From the NCBI RefSeq assembly GCF_051020765.1, contig NW_027469242.1:238754-302753 (forward strand): 64,000 nucleotides of DNA, read 5' to 3'. Position numbers and translations under genes: made by a program. The notes under the pieces are model-generated. The model had not been told where the DNA came from. It did not search any database and saw only the letters and a program-made list of their open reading frames with translations. Within the stretch, counting starts at the first letter, position 1; the number at the start of each line of letters is the position of its first letter. This DNA is from Lasioglossum baleicum. Taxonomy: Eukaryota; Arthropoda; Insecta; Hymenoptera; Halictidae. Positions 1-11,250 of the stretch are shown in pieces.

Positions 1-135
1 CGACTAGCCTGCGGGATGCATCCTCTCGCACGTGTTTTTACTCGACTACCCTGCGGGATGCATCCTCTCGCACGTGTTTTTGCTCGACTAGCCATGCGCA
101 TCCCAAAAAACCTGCGCATGCGCATCCCACAAAAC

Positions 136-177
136 CTCGCACGTGTTTTTACTCGACTAGCCTGCGGGATGCATCCT
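136..177 (+). repeat. Representative monomer A (42 bp, A1 form)
   Basis: This is a complete consensus-like A unit directly after a B block. In order it holds CTCG, the E-box hexamer CACGTG (140-145), a T5 tract, ACTCGACTAGCC, CTGCGG and the perfect 10-bp palindrome GGATGCATCC (167-176). The A1 form has A after the T5 tract. The A2 form has G there, and the rarer A3 form reads TTTGTGCTCG. The next unit starts at 178 without a spacer. Because 42 is divisible by 3, any frame without a stop in one unit stays open through a run of units. Confidence 0.97.
140..145. other. CACGTG E-box hexamer in monomer A (example)
   Basis: Nearly every A unit contains CACGTG, the canonical core bound by bHLH factors (USF, MYC/MAX and MITF types in animals; G-box in plants). 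In runs of A it recurs every 42 bp. Few units lose it; examples are CACGTT at about 58,640, 59,094 and 60,105. Its presence is certain. A binding role is unproven, because any satellite would multiply whatever hexamer it happens to contain. Confidence 0.6.
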
Positions 178-246
178 CTCGCACGTGTTTTTACTCGACT
201 AGCCTGCGGGATGCATCCTCTCGCACGTGTTTTTGCTCGACTAGCC

Positions 247-336
247 ATGCGCATAAAAAAAAACCTGCACATGCGCATCCCAAAAAACCTGCGCATGCGC
301 ATCCCACAAAACCTGCGCATGCGCATCCCACAAAAC
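247..336 (+). repeat. Representative monomer B block (four 24-bp copies)
   Basis: Four B copies lie between an A2 unit (ending CTAGCC) and an A1 unit (starting CTCGCACGTG at 337). The first copy is the rare A9 variant, in which CCC before the A tract is AAA. The second is the B-K form (CCCAAAAAAC) and the last two are the B-Q form (CCCACAAAAC). Junctions between copies create TGCGCATGCGCA, for example at 290-301. The first junction reads TGCACATGCGCA and so breaks the palindrome. Block sizes elsewhere are about two to five copies. Confidence 0.95.
290..301. other. 12-bp perfect palindrome TGCGCATGCGCA (example)
   Basis: The sequence equals its own reverse complement and forms at most B-to-B junctions in the window. 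It matches the published consensus of the animal transcription factor NRF1 (YGCGCAYGCGCR). It is also a perfectly alternating pyrimidine-purine run, the class of sequence that favours Z-DNA. The match is seen directly. Binding or structure in the cell is inference, and whether this organism has NRF1 is unknown. Confidence 0.7.
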
Positions 337-1980
337 CTCGCACGTGTTTTTACTCGACTAGCCTGCGGGATGCATCCTCTCGCACGTGTTTTTGCTCGGC
401 TAGCCTGCGGGATGCATCCTCTCGCACGTGTTTTTGCTCGACTAGCCTGCGGGACGCATCCTCTCGCACGTGTTTTTACTCGACTAGCCTGCAGGATGCA
501 TCCTCTCGCACGTGTTTTTACTCGACTAGCCTGCGGGATGCATCCTCTCGCACGTGTTTTTGCTCGACTAGCCATGCGCATCCCAAAAAACCTGCGCATG
601 CGCATCCCACAAAACCTCGCACGTGTTTTTACTCGACTAGCCTGCGGGATGCATCGTCTCGCACGTGTTTTTACTCGACTAGCCTGCGGGATGCATCCTC
701 TCGCACGTGTTTTTGCTCGACTAGCCATGCGCATCCCAAAAAACCTGCGCATGCGCATCCCAAAAAATCTGCGCATGCGCATCCCACAAAACCTCGCACG
801 TGTTTGTGCTCGACTAGCCTGCGGGATGCATCCTTTCGCACGTGTTTTTACTCGACTAGCCTGCGGGATGCATCCTCTCGCACGTGTTTTTGCTCGACTA
901 GCCTGCGGGATGCATCCTCTCGCACGTGTTTTTGCTCGACTAGCCATGCGCATCCCAAAAAACCTGCGCATGCGCATCCCAAAAAATCTGCGCATGCGCA
1001 TCCCACAAAACCTGCGCATGCGCATCCCACAAAACCTCGCACGTGTTTGTGCTCGACTAGCCTGCGGGATGCATCCTTTCGCACGTGTTTTTACTCGACT
1101 AGCCTGCGGGATGCATCCTCTCGCACGTGTTTGTGCTCGACTAGCCTGCGGGATGCATCCTCTCGCACGTGTTTTTACTCGACTAGCCTGCGGGATGGAT
1201 CCTCTCGCACGTGTTTTTACTCGACTAGCCTGCGGGATGCATCCTCTCGCACGTGTTTTTGCTCGACTAGCCTGCGGGATGCATCCTCTCGCACGTGTTT
1301 TTGCTCGACTAGCCATGCGCATCCCAAAAAACCTGCGCATGCGCATCCCAAAAAATCTGCGCATGCGCATCCCACAAAACCTCGCACGTGTTTGTGCTCC
1401 ACTAGCCTGCGGGATGCATCCTTTCGCACGTGTTTTTGCTCGACTAGCCTGCGGGATGCATCCTCTCGCACGTGTTTTTACTCGACTAGCCTGCGGGATG
1501 CATCCTCTCGCACGTGTTTTTGCTCGACTAGCCATGCGCATCCCAAAAAACCTGCGCATGCGCATCCCAAAAAACCTGCGCATGCGCATCCCACAAAACC
1601 TGCGCAAGCGCATCCCACAAAACCTCGCACGTGTTTTTACTCGACTAGCCTGCGGGATGCATCGTCTCGCACGTGTTTTTACTCGACTAGCCTGCGGGAT
1701 GCATCCTCTCGCACGTGTTTTTGCTCGACTAGCCATGCGCATCCCAAAAAACCTGCGCATGCGCATCCCACAAAACCTCGCACGTGTTTTTACTCGACTA
1801 GCCTGCGGGATGCATCCTCTCGCACGTGTTTTTACTCGACTAGCCTGCGGGATGCATCCTCTCGCACGTGTTTTTGCTCGACTAGCCATGCGCATAAAAA
1901 AAAACCTGCACATGCGCATCCCAAAAAACCTGCGCATGCGCATCCCACAAAACCTGCGCATGCGCATCCCACAAAACCTC

Positions 1981-3020
1981 GCACGTGTTTTTACTCGACT
2001 AGCCTGCAGGATGCATCCTCTCGCACGTGTTTTTACTCGACTAGCCTGCGGGATGCATCCTCTCGCACGTGTTTTTGCTCGACTAGCCTGCGGGATGCAT
2101 CCTCTCGCACGTGTTTTTGCTCGACTAGCCATGCGCATCCCAAAAAACCTGCACATGCGCATCCCAAAAAACCTGCGCATGCGCATCCCACAAAACCTGC
2201 GCATGCGCATCCCACAAAACCTCGCACGTGTTTTTACTCGACTAGCCTGCGGGAAGCATCCTCTTGCACGTGTTTTTACTCGACTAGCCTGCGGGATGCA
2301 TCCTCTCGCACGTGTTTATACTCGACTAGCCTGCGGGATGCATCCTCTTGCACGTGTTTTTACTCGACTAGCCTGCAGGATGCATCCTCTCGCACGTGTT
2401 TTTACTCGACTAGCCTGCGGGATGCATCCTGTCGCACGTGTTTTTACTCGACTAGCCTGCGGGATGCATCCTCTCGCACGTGTTTTTACTCGACTACCCT
2501 GCGGGATGCATCCTCTCGCACGTGTTTTTGCTCGACTAGCCATGCGCATCCCAAAAAACCTGCGCATGCGCATCCCACAAAACCTCGCACGTGTTTTTAC
2601 TCGACTAGCCTGCGGGATGCATCCTCTCGCACGTGTTTTTACTCGACTAGCCTGCGGGATGCATCCTCTCGCACGTGTTTTTGCTCGACTAGCCATGCGC
2701 ATAAAAAAAAACCTGCACATGCGCATCCCAAAAAACCTGCGCATGCGCATCCCACAAAACCTGCGCATGCGCATCCCACAAAACCTCGCACGTGTTTTTA
2801 CTCGACTAGCCTGCGGGATGCATCCTCTCGCACGTGTTTTTGCTCGGCTAGCCTGCGGGATGCATCCTCTCGCACGTGTTTTTGCTCGACTAGCCTGCGG
2901 GACGCATCCTCTCGCACGTGTTTTTACTCGACTAGCCTGCAGGATGCATCCTCTCGCACGTGTTTTTACTCGACTAGCCTGCGGGATGCATCCTCTCGCA
3001 CGTGTTTTTGCTCGACTAGC
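1981..3020 (+). repeat. Family 1 inner segment, first copy (offset 2,310)
   Basis: Matches 4,291-5,330 at offset 2,310. It contains GGGAAGCATCCTCTTG (about 2,251), TTTATACTCG (about 2,325), a GTCGCACG variant (about 2,431), the A9 B copy (about 2,702) and a GGGACGCATCC unit (about 2,900). After 3,020 this copy runs into further A2 units, whereas its partner enters a B block. Confidence 0.88.
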
Positions 3021-4290
3021 CTGCGGGATGCATCCTCTCGCACGTGTTTTTGCTCGACTAGCCTGCGGGATGCATCCTCTCGCACGTGTTTTTGCTCGAC
3101 TAGCCTGCGGGATGCATCCTCTCGCACGTGTTTTTGCTCGACTAGCCATGCGCATCCCAAAAAACCTGCGCATGCGCATCCCAAAAAATCTGCGCATGCG
3201 CATCCCACAAAACCTGCGCATGCGCATCCCACAAAACCTCGCACGTGTTTTTACTCGACTAGCCTGCGGGATGCATCCTCTCGCACGTGTTTTTACTCGA
3301 CTTGCCTGCGGGATGCATCCTCTCGCACGTGTTTTTACTCGACTACCCTGCGGGATGCATCCTCTCGCACGTGTTTTTGCTCGACTAGCCATGCGCATCC
3401 CAAAAAACCTGCGCATGCGCATCCCAAAAAACCTGCGCATGCGCATCCCACAAAACCTGCGTATGCGCATCCCACAAAACCTCGCACGTGTTTTTACTCG
3501 GCTAGCCTGCAGGATGCATCCTCTCGCACGTGTTTTTACTCGACTAGCCTGCGGGATGCATCCTCTCGCACGTGTTTTTGCTCGACTAGCCATGCGCATC
3601 CCAAAAAACCTGCACATGCGCATCCCAAAAAACCTGCGCATGCGCATCCCACAAAACCTGCGCATGCGCATCCCACAAAACCTCGCACGTGTTTTTACTC
3701 GACTAGCCTGCAGGATGCATCCTCTCGCACGTGTTTTTACTCGACTAGCCTGCGGGATGCATCCTCTCGCACGTGTTTTTGCTCGACTAGCCTGCGGGAT
3801 GCATCCTCTCGCACGTGTTTTTACTCGACTACACTGCGGGATGCATCCTCTCGCACGTGTTTTTGCTCGACTAGCCATGCGCATCCCAAAAAACCTGCGC
3901 ATGCGCATCCCACAAGACCTCGCACGTGTTTTTACTCGACTAGCCTGCGGGATGCATCCTCTCGCACGTGTTTTTACTCGACTAGCCTGCGGGATGCATC
4001 CTCTCGCACGTGTTTTTGCTCGACTAGCCATGCGCATCCCAAAAAACCTGCACATGCGCATCCCAAAAAACCTGCGCATGCGCATCCCACAAAACCTGCG
4101 CATGCGCATCCCACAAAACCTCGCACGTGTTTTTACTCGACTAGCCTGCGGGATGCATCCTCTCGCACGTGTTTTTGCTCGGCTAGCCTGCGGGATGCAT
4201 CCTCTCGCACGTGTTTTTGCTCGACTAGCCTGCGGGATGCATCCTCTCGCACGTGTTTTTGCTCGACTAGCCTGCGGGACGCATCCTCTC

Positions 4291-5330
4291 GCACGTGTTT
4301 TTACTCGACTAGCCTGCAGGATGCATCCTCTCGCACGTGTTTTTACTCGACTAGCCTGCGGGATGCATCCTCTCGCACGTGTTTTTGCTCGACTAGCCTG
4401 CGGGATGCATCCTCTCGCACGTGTTTTTGCTCGACTAGCCATGCGCATCCCAAAAAACCTGCACATGCGCATCCCAAAAAACCTGCGCATGCGCATCCCA
4501 CAAAACCTGCGCATGCGCATCCCACAAAACCTCGCACGTGTTTTTACTCGACTAGCCTGCGGGAAGCATCCTCTTGCACGTGTTTTTACTCGACTAGCCT
4601 GCGGGATGCATCCTCTCGCACGTGTTTATACTCGACTAGCCTGCGGGATGCATCCTCTTGCACGTGTTTTTACTCGACTAGCCTGCAGGATGCATCCTCT
4701 CGCACGTGTTTTTACTCGACTAGCCTGCGGGATGCATCCTGTCGCACGTGTTTTTACTCGACTAGCCTGCGGGATGCATCCTCTCGCACGTGTTTTTACT
4801 CGACTACCCTGCGGGATGCATCCTCTCGCACGTGTTTTTGCTCGACTAGCCATGCGCATCCCAAAAAACCTGCGCATGCGCATCCCACAAAACCTCGCAC
4901 GTGTTTTTACTCGACTAGCCTGCGGGATGCATCCTCTCGCACGTGTTTTTACTCGACTAGCCTGCGGGATGCATCCTCTCGCACGTGTTTTTGCTCGACT
5001 AGCCATGCGCATAAAAAAAAACCTGCACATGCGCATCCCAAAAAACCTGCGCATGCGCATCCCACAAAACCTGCGCATGCGCATCCCACAAAACCTCGCA
5101 CGTGTTTTTACTCGACTAGCCTGCGGGATGCATCCTCTCGCACGTGTTTTTGCTCGGCTAGCCTGCGGGATGCATCCTCTCGCACGTGTTTTTGCTCGAC
5201 TAGCCTGCGGGACGCATCCTCTCGCACGTGTTTTTACTCGACTAGCCTGCAGGATGCATCCTCTCGCACGTGTTTTTACTCGACTAGCCTGCGGGATGCA
5301 TCCTCTCGCACGTGTTTTTGCTCGACTAGC
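4291..5330 (+). repeat. Family 1 inner segment, second copy (offset 2,310)
   Basis: This is the partner of 1,981-3,020, with the same variants in order (GGGAAGCATCC near 4,561, A9 B copy near 5,011). It overlaps the start of the 4,759-6,652 segment, so the domain was built by more than one overlapping duplication. Confidence 0.87.
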
Positions 5331-6652
5331 CATGCGCATCCCAAAAAACCTGCGCATGCGCATCCCACAAAACCTCGCACGTGTTTTTACTCGACTAGCC
5401 TGCGGGATGCATCGTCTCGCACGTGTTTTTACTCGACTAGCCTGCGGGATGCATCCTCTCGCACGTGTTTTTGCTCGACTAGCCATGCGCATCCCAAAAA
5501 ACCTGCGCATGCGCATCCCAAAAAATCTGCGCATGCGCATCCCACAAAACCTCGCACGTGTTTGTGCTCGACTAGCCTGCGGGATGCATCCTTTCGCACG
5601 TGTTTTTACTCGACTAGCCTGCGGGATGCATCCTCTCGCACGTGTTTTTGCTCGACTAGCCTGCGGGATGCATCCTCTCGCACGTGTTTTTGCTCGACTA
5701 GCCATGCGCATCCCAAAAAACCTGCGCATGCGCATCCCAAAAAATCTGCGCATGCGCATCCCACAAAACCTGCGCATGCGCATCCCACAAAACCTCGCAC
5801 GTGTTTGTGCTCGACTAGCCTGCGGGATGCATCCTTTCGCACGTGTTTTTACTCGACTAGCCTGCGGGATGCATCCTCTCGCACGTGTTTGTGCTCGACT
5901 AGCCTGCGGGATGCATCCTCTCGCACGTGTTTTTACTCGACTAGCCTGCGGGATGGATCCTCTCGCACGTGTTTTTACTCGACTAGCCTGCGGGATGCAT
6001 CCTCTCGCACGTGTTTTTGCTCGACTAGCCTGCGGGATGCATCCTCTCGCACGTGTTTTTGCTCGACTAGCCATGCGCATCCCAAAAAACCTGCGCATGC
6101 GCATCCCAAAAAATCTGCGCATGCGCATCCCACAAAACCTCGCACGTGTTTGTGCTCCACTAGCCTGCGGGATGCATCCTTTCGCACGTGTTTTTGCTCG
6201 ACTAGCCTGCGGGATGCATCCTCTCGCACGTGTTTTTACTCGACTAGCCTGCGGGATGCATCCTCTCGCACGTGTTTTTGCTCGACTAGCCATGCGCATC
6301 CCAAAAAACCTGCGCATGCGCATCCCAAAAAACCTGCGCATGCGCATCCCACAAAACCTGCGCAAGCGCATCCCACAAAACCTCGCACGTGTTTTTACTC
6401 GACTAGCCTGCGGGATGCATCGTCTCGCACGTGTTTTTACTCGACTAGCCTGCGGGATGCATCCTCTCGCACGTGTTTTTGCTCGACTAGCCATGCGCAT
6501 CCCAAAAAACCTGCGCATGCGCATCCCACAAAACCTCGCACGTGTTTTTACTCGACTAGCCTGCGGGATGCATCCTCTCGCACGTGTTTTTACTCGACTA
6601 GCCTGCGGGATGCATCCTCTCGCACGTGTTTTTGCTCGACTAGCCATGCGCA
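4759..6652 (+). repeat. Family 1 segment, second copy of the 4,758-bp-offset duplication
   Basis: This is the partner of 1-1,894. The run of A3, CTTTCGCACG and GGATGGATCC variants appears in the same order and spacing (GGATGG near 5,953). The right edge lies at about 6,652, after which family 2 variants such as CACAAGCGC begin to appear (about 6,812). Confidence 0.88.
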
Positions 6653-8649
6653 TCCCAAAAAACCTGCGCATGCGCATCCCACAAAACCTCGCACGTGTTT
6701 TTACTCGACTAGCCTGCGGGATGCATCCTCTCGCACGTGTTTTTACTCGACTAGCCTGCGGGATGCATCCCCTCGCACGTGTTTGTGCTCGACTAGCCAT
6801 GCGCATCCCAAAAAACCTGCACAAGCGCATCCCAAAAAACCTGCGCATGCGCATCCCACAAAACCTGCGCATGCGCATCCCACAAAACCTCGCACGTGTT
6901 TTTACTCGGCTAGCCTGCGGGATGCATCCTCTCGCACGTGTTTTTACTCGACTTGCCTGCGGGATGCATCCTCTCGCACGTGTTTTTACTCGACTAGCCT
7001 GCGGGATGCATCCTCTCGCACGTGTTTTTGCTCGACTAGCCATGCGCATCCCAAAAAACCTGCACAAGCGCATCCCAAAAAACTGCGCATGCGCATCCCA
7101 CAAAACATGCGCATGCGCATCCCACAAAACCTCGCACGTGTTTTTACTCGACTTGCCTGCGGGGATGCATCCTCTCGCACGTGTTTTTACTCGACTTGCC
7201 TGCGGATGCATCCTCTCGCACGTGTTTTTACTCGACTACCCTGCGGGATGCATCCTCTCGCACGTGTTTTTGCTCGACTAGCCATGCGCATCCCAAAAAA
7301 CCTGCGCATGCGCATCCCACAAACCTGCGTATGCGCATCCCACAAAACCTCGCACGTGTTTTTTACTCGGCTAGCCTGCAGGATGCATCCTCTCGCACGT
7401 GTTTTTACTCGACTAGCCTGCGGGATGCATCCTCTCGCACGTCTTTTTGCTCGGCTAGCCTGCGGGATGCATCCTCTCGCACGTGTTTTTGCTCGACTAG
7501 CCATGCGCATCCCAAAAAACCTGCGCATGCGCATCCCACAAAACCTGCGCATGCGCATCCCACAAAACCTCGCACGTGTTTTTACTCGACTAGCCTGCGG
7601 GATGCATCGTCTCGCACGTGTTTTTGCTCGACTAGCCTGCGGGATGCATCCTCTCGCACGTGTTTTTGCTCGACTAGCCATGCGCATCCCAAAAAACCTG
7701 CGCATGCGCATCCCAAAAAATCTGCGAATGCGCATCCCACAAAACCTCGCACGTGTCTTTACTCGACTAGCCTGCGGGATGCATCCTCTCGCACGTGTTT
7801 TTGCTCGACTAGCCTGCGGGATGCATCCTCTCGCACGTGTTTTTACTCGACTAGCCTGCGGGATGCATCCTCTCGCACGTGTTTTTGCTCGACTAGCCAT
7901 GCGCATCCCAAAAAACCTGCGCATGCGCATCCCACATAACCTCGCACGTGTTTTTACTCGACTAGCCTGCGGGATGCATCCTCTCGCACGTGTTTTTACT
8001 CGACTAGCCTGCGGGATGCATCCTCTCGCACGTGTTTTTGCTCGACTAGCCATGCGCATCCCAAAAAACCTGCACAAGCGCATCCCAAAAAACCTGCGCA
8101 TGCGCATCCCACAAAACCTGCGCATGCGCATCCCACAAAACCTCGCACGTGTTTTTACTCGGCTAGCCTGCGGGATGCATCCTCTCGCACGTGTTTTTAC
8201 TCGACTTGCCTGCGGGATGCATCCTCTCGCACGTGTTTTTACTCGACTAGCCTGCGGGATGCATCCTCTCGCACGTGTTTTTGCTCGACTAGCCATGCGC
8301 ATCCCAAAAAACCTGCACATGCGCATCCCAAAAAACCTGCGCATGCGCATCCCACAAAACATGCGCATGCGCATCCCACAAAACATGCGCATGCGCATCC
8401 CACAAAACCTCGCACGTGTTTTTACTCGACTAGCCTGCGGGATGCATACTCTCGCACGTGTTTTTACTCGACTTGCCTGCGGGATGCATCCTCTCGCACG
8501 TGTTTTTACTCGACTTGCCTGCGGGATGCATCCTCTCGCACGTGTTTTTACTCGACTACCCTGCGGGATGCATCCTCTCGCACGTGTTTTTGCTCGACTA
8601 GCCATGCGCATCCCAAAAAACCTGCGCATGCGCATCCCACAAAACCTCG

Positions 8650-10246
8650 CACGTGTTTTTACTCGACTAGCCTGCGGGATGCATCCTCTCGCACGTGTTT
8701 TTACTCGACTAGCCTGCGGGATGCATCCTCTCGCACGTGTTTTTGCTCGACTAGCCATGCGCATCCCAAAAAACCTGCGCATGCGCATCCCACAAAACCT
8801 CGCACGTGTTTTTACTCGACTAGCCTGCGGGATGCATCCTCTCGCACGTGTTTTTACTCGACTAGCCTGCGGGATGCATCCCCTCGCACGTGTTTGTGCT
8901 CGACTAGCCATGCGCATCCCAAAAAACCTGCACAAGCGCATCCCAAAAAACCTGCGCATGCGCATCCCACAAAACCTGCGCATGCGCATCCCACAAAACC
9001 TCGCACGTGTTTTTACTCGGCTAGCCTGCGGGATGCATCCTCTCGCACGTGTTTTTACTCGACTTGCCTGCGGGATGCATCCTCTCGCACGTGTTTTTAC
9101 TCCACTAGCCTGCGGGATGCATCCTCTCGCACGTGTTTTTGCTCGACTAGCCATGCGCATCCCAAAAAACCTGCACAAGCGCATCCCAAAAAACCTGCGC
9201 ATGCGCATCCCACAAAACATGCGCATGCGCATCCCACAAAACCTCGCACGTGTTTTTACTCGACTTGCCTGCGGGATGCATCCTCTCGCACGTGTTTTTA
9301 CTCGACTTGCCTGCGGGATGCATCCTCTCGCACGTGTTTTTACTCGACTACCCTGCGGGATGCATCCTCTCGCACGTGTTTTTGCTCGACTAGCCATGCG
9401 CATCCCAAAAAACCTGCGCATGCGCATCCCACAAAACCTGCGTATGCGCATCCCACAAAACCTCGCACGTGTTTTTACTCGGCTAGCCTGCAGGATGCAT
9501 CCTCTCGCACGTGTTTTTACTCGACTAGCCTGCGGGATGCATCCTCTCGCACGTGTTTTTGCTCGACTAGCCATGCGCATCCCAAAAAACCTGCACATGC
9601 GCATCCCAAAAAACCTCGCACGTGTTTTTACTCGACTAGCCTGCGGGATGCATCCTCTCGCACGTGTTTTTGCTCGGCTAGCCTGCGGGATGCATCCTCT
9701 CGCACGTGTTTTTGCTCGACTAGCCATGCGCATCCCAAAAAACCTGCGCATGCGCATCCCACAAAACCTGCGCATGCGCATCCCACAAAACCTCGCACGT
9801 GTTTTTACTCGACTAGCCTGCGGGATGCATCGTCTCGCACGTGTTTTTGCTCGACTAGCCTGCGGGATGCATCCTCTCGCACGTGTTTTTGCTCGACTAG
9901 CCATGCGCATCCCAAAAAACCTGCGCATGCGCATCCCAAAAAATCTACGAATGCGCATCCCACAAAACCTCGCACGTGTCTTTACTCGACTAGCCTGCGG
10001 GATGCATCCTCTCCCACGTGTTTTTGCTCGACTAGCCTGCGGGATGCATCCTCTCGCACGTGTTTTTACTTGACTAGCCTGCGGGATGCATCCTCTCGCA
10101 CGTGTTTTTGCTCGACTAGCCATGCGCATCCCAAAAAACCTGCGCATGCGCATCCCACATAACCTCGCACGTGTTTTTACTCGACTAGCCTGCGGGATGC
10201 ATCCTCTCGCACGTGTTTTTACTCGACTAGCCTGCGGGATGCATCC
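8650..10246 (+). repeat. Family 2 unit, first copy of the 2,601-bp-offset duplication
   Basis: Matches 11,251-12,847 at offset 2,601 with almost no differences; one seen is CCTCTCG against CGTCTCG near 8,679. It includes a CCCCTCGCACGTGTTTGTGC unit (about 8,880), an ACTCCACTAGCC unit (about 9,100), CTACGAATGCG (about 9,946) and a TTACTTGACTAG unit (about 10,070). Confidence 0.88.
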
Positions 10247-11250
10247 TCTCGCACGTGTTTTTGCTCGACTAGCCATGCGCATCCCAAAAAACCTGCACAA
10301 GCGCATCCCAAAAAACCTGCGCATGCGCATCCCACAAAACCTGCGCATGCGCATCCCACAAAACCTCGCACGTGTTTTTACTCGGCTAGCCTGCGGGATG
10401 CATCCTCTCGCACGTGTTTTTACTCGACTTGCCTGCGGGATGCATCCTCTCGCACGTGTTTTTACTCGACTAGCCTGCGGGATGCATCCTCTCGCACGTG
10501 TTTTTGCTCGACTAGCCATGCGCATCCCAAAAAACCTGCACAAGCGCATCCCAAAAAACCTGCGCATGCGCATCCCACAAAACATGCGCATGCGCATCCC
10601 ACAAAACCTCGCACGTGTTTTTACTCGACTAGCCTGCGGGATGCATACTCTCGCACGTGTTTTTACTCGACTTGCCTGCGGGATGCATCCTCTCGCACGT
10701 GTTTTTACTCGACTTGCCTGCGGGATGCATCCTCTCGCACGTGTTTTTACTCGACTACCCTGCGGGATGCATCCTCTCGCACGTGTTTTTGCTCGACTAG
10801 CCATGCGCATCCCAAAAAACCTGCGCATGCGCATCCCAAAAAACCTGCGCATGCGCATCCCACAAAACCTGCGTATGCGCATCCCACAAAACCTCGCACG
10901 TGTTTTTACTCGGCTAGCCTGCAGGATGCATCCTCTCGCACGTGTTTTTACTCGACTAGCCTGCGGGATGCATCCTCTCGCACGTGTTTTTGCTCGACTA
11001 GCCATGCGCATCCCAAAAAACCTGCACATGCGCATCCCAAAAAACCTGCGCATGCGCATCCCACAAAACCTCGCACGTGTTTTTACTCGACTAGCCTGCG
11101 GGATGCATCCTCTCGCACGTGTTTTTGCTCGGCTAGCCTGCGGGATGCATCCTCTCGCACGTGTTTTTGCTCGACTAGCCATGCGCATCCCAAAAAACCT
11201 GCGCATGCGCATCCCACAAAACCTGCGCATGCGCATCCCACAAAACCTCG

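Larger units (their letters stand above)
1..1894 (+). repeat. Family 1 segment, first copy of the 4,758-bp-offset duplication
   Basis: Bases 1-1,894 match 4,759-6,652 at a constant offset of 4,758, with no difference noticed by eye. The match includes the A3 units (from about 800), the GGATGGATCC unit near 1,195 and the GCGCAAGCGC B variant near 1,600. The two diverge where copy 1 has the A9 B unit at about 1,895 and copy 2 has an ordinary CCCAAAAAAC. Confidence 0.88.
1..7080 (+). repeat. HOR family 1 domain, three related segments
   Basis: The sequence beginning at 1 restarts at 2,449 and again at 4,759 (offsets 2,448 and 2,310). Diagnostic variants mark the family: an A9 B copy (at about 253, 1,895, 2,702 and 5,011), GTCTCG in place of CTCTCG (about 656), TTTGTGCTCG A3 units with CTTTCGCACG, GGATGGATCC, GCAGGATGC, GGGAAGCATCCTCTTG and TTTATACTCG. 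I saw no one-base indel before about 7,080, where the first indel cluster begins. Confidence 0.9.

Noticed and set aside
136..177. Promoter or RNA polymerase III control boxes within monomer A
   Set aside because: No TATA box, no GGTTCGA-type B box and no start-site context; a factor hexamer alone does not support a promoter call.
16..7281. Long open reading frame of about 2,421 codons on the plus strand
   Set aside because: It is the repeat translated: 14-residue and 8-residue periods that mirror the 42-bp and 24-bp monomers. Other frames are open over the same bases, there is no domain, and one-base indels end it arbitrarily at about 7.1-7.3 kb.
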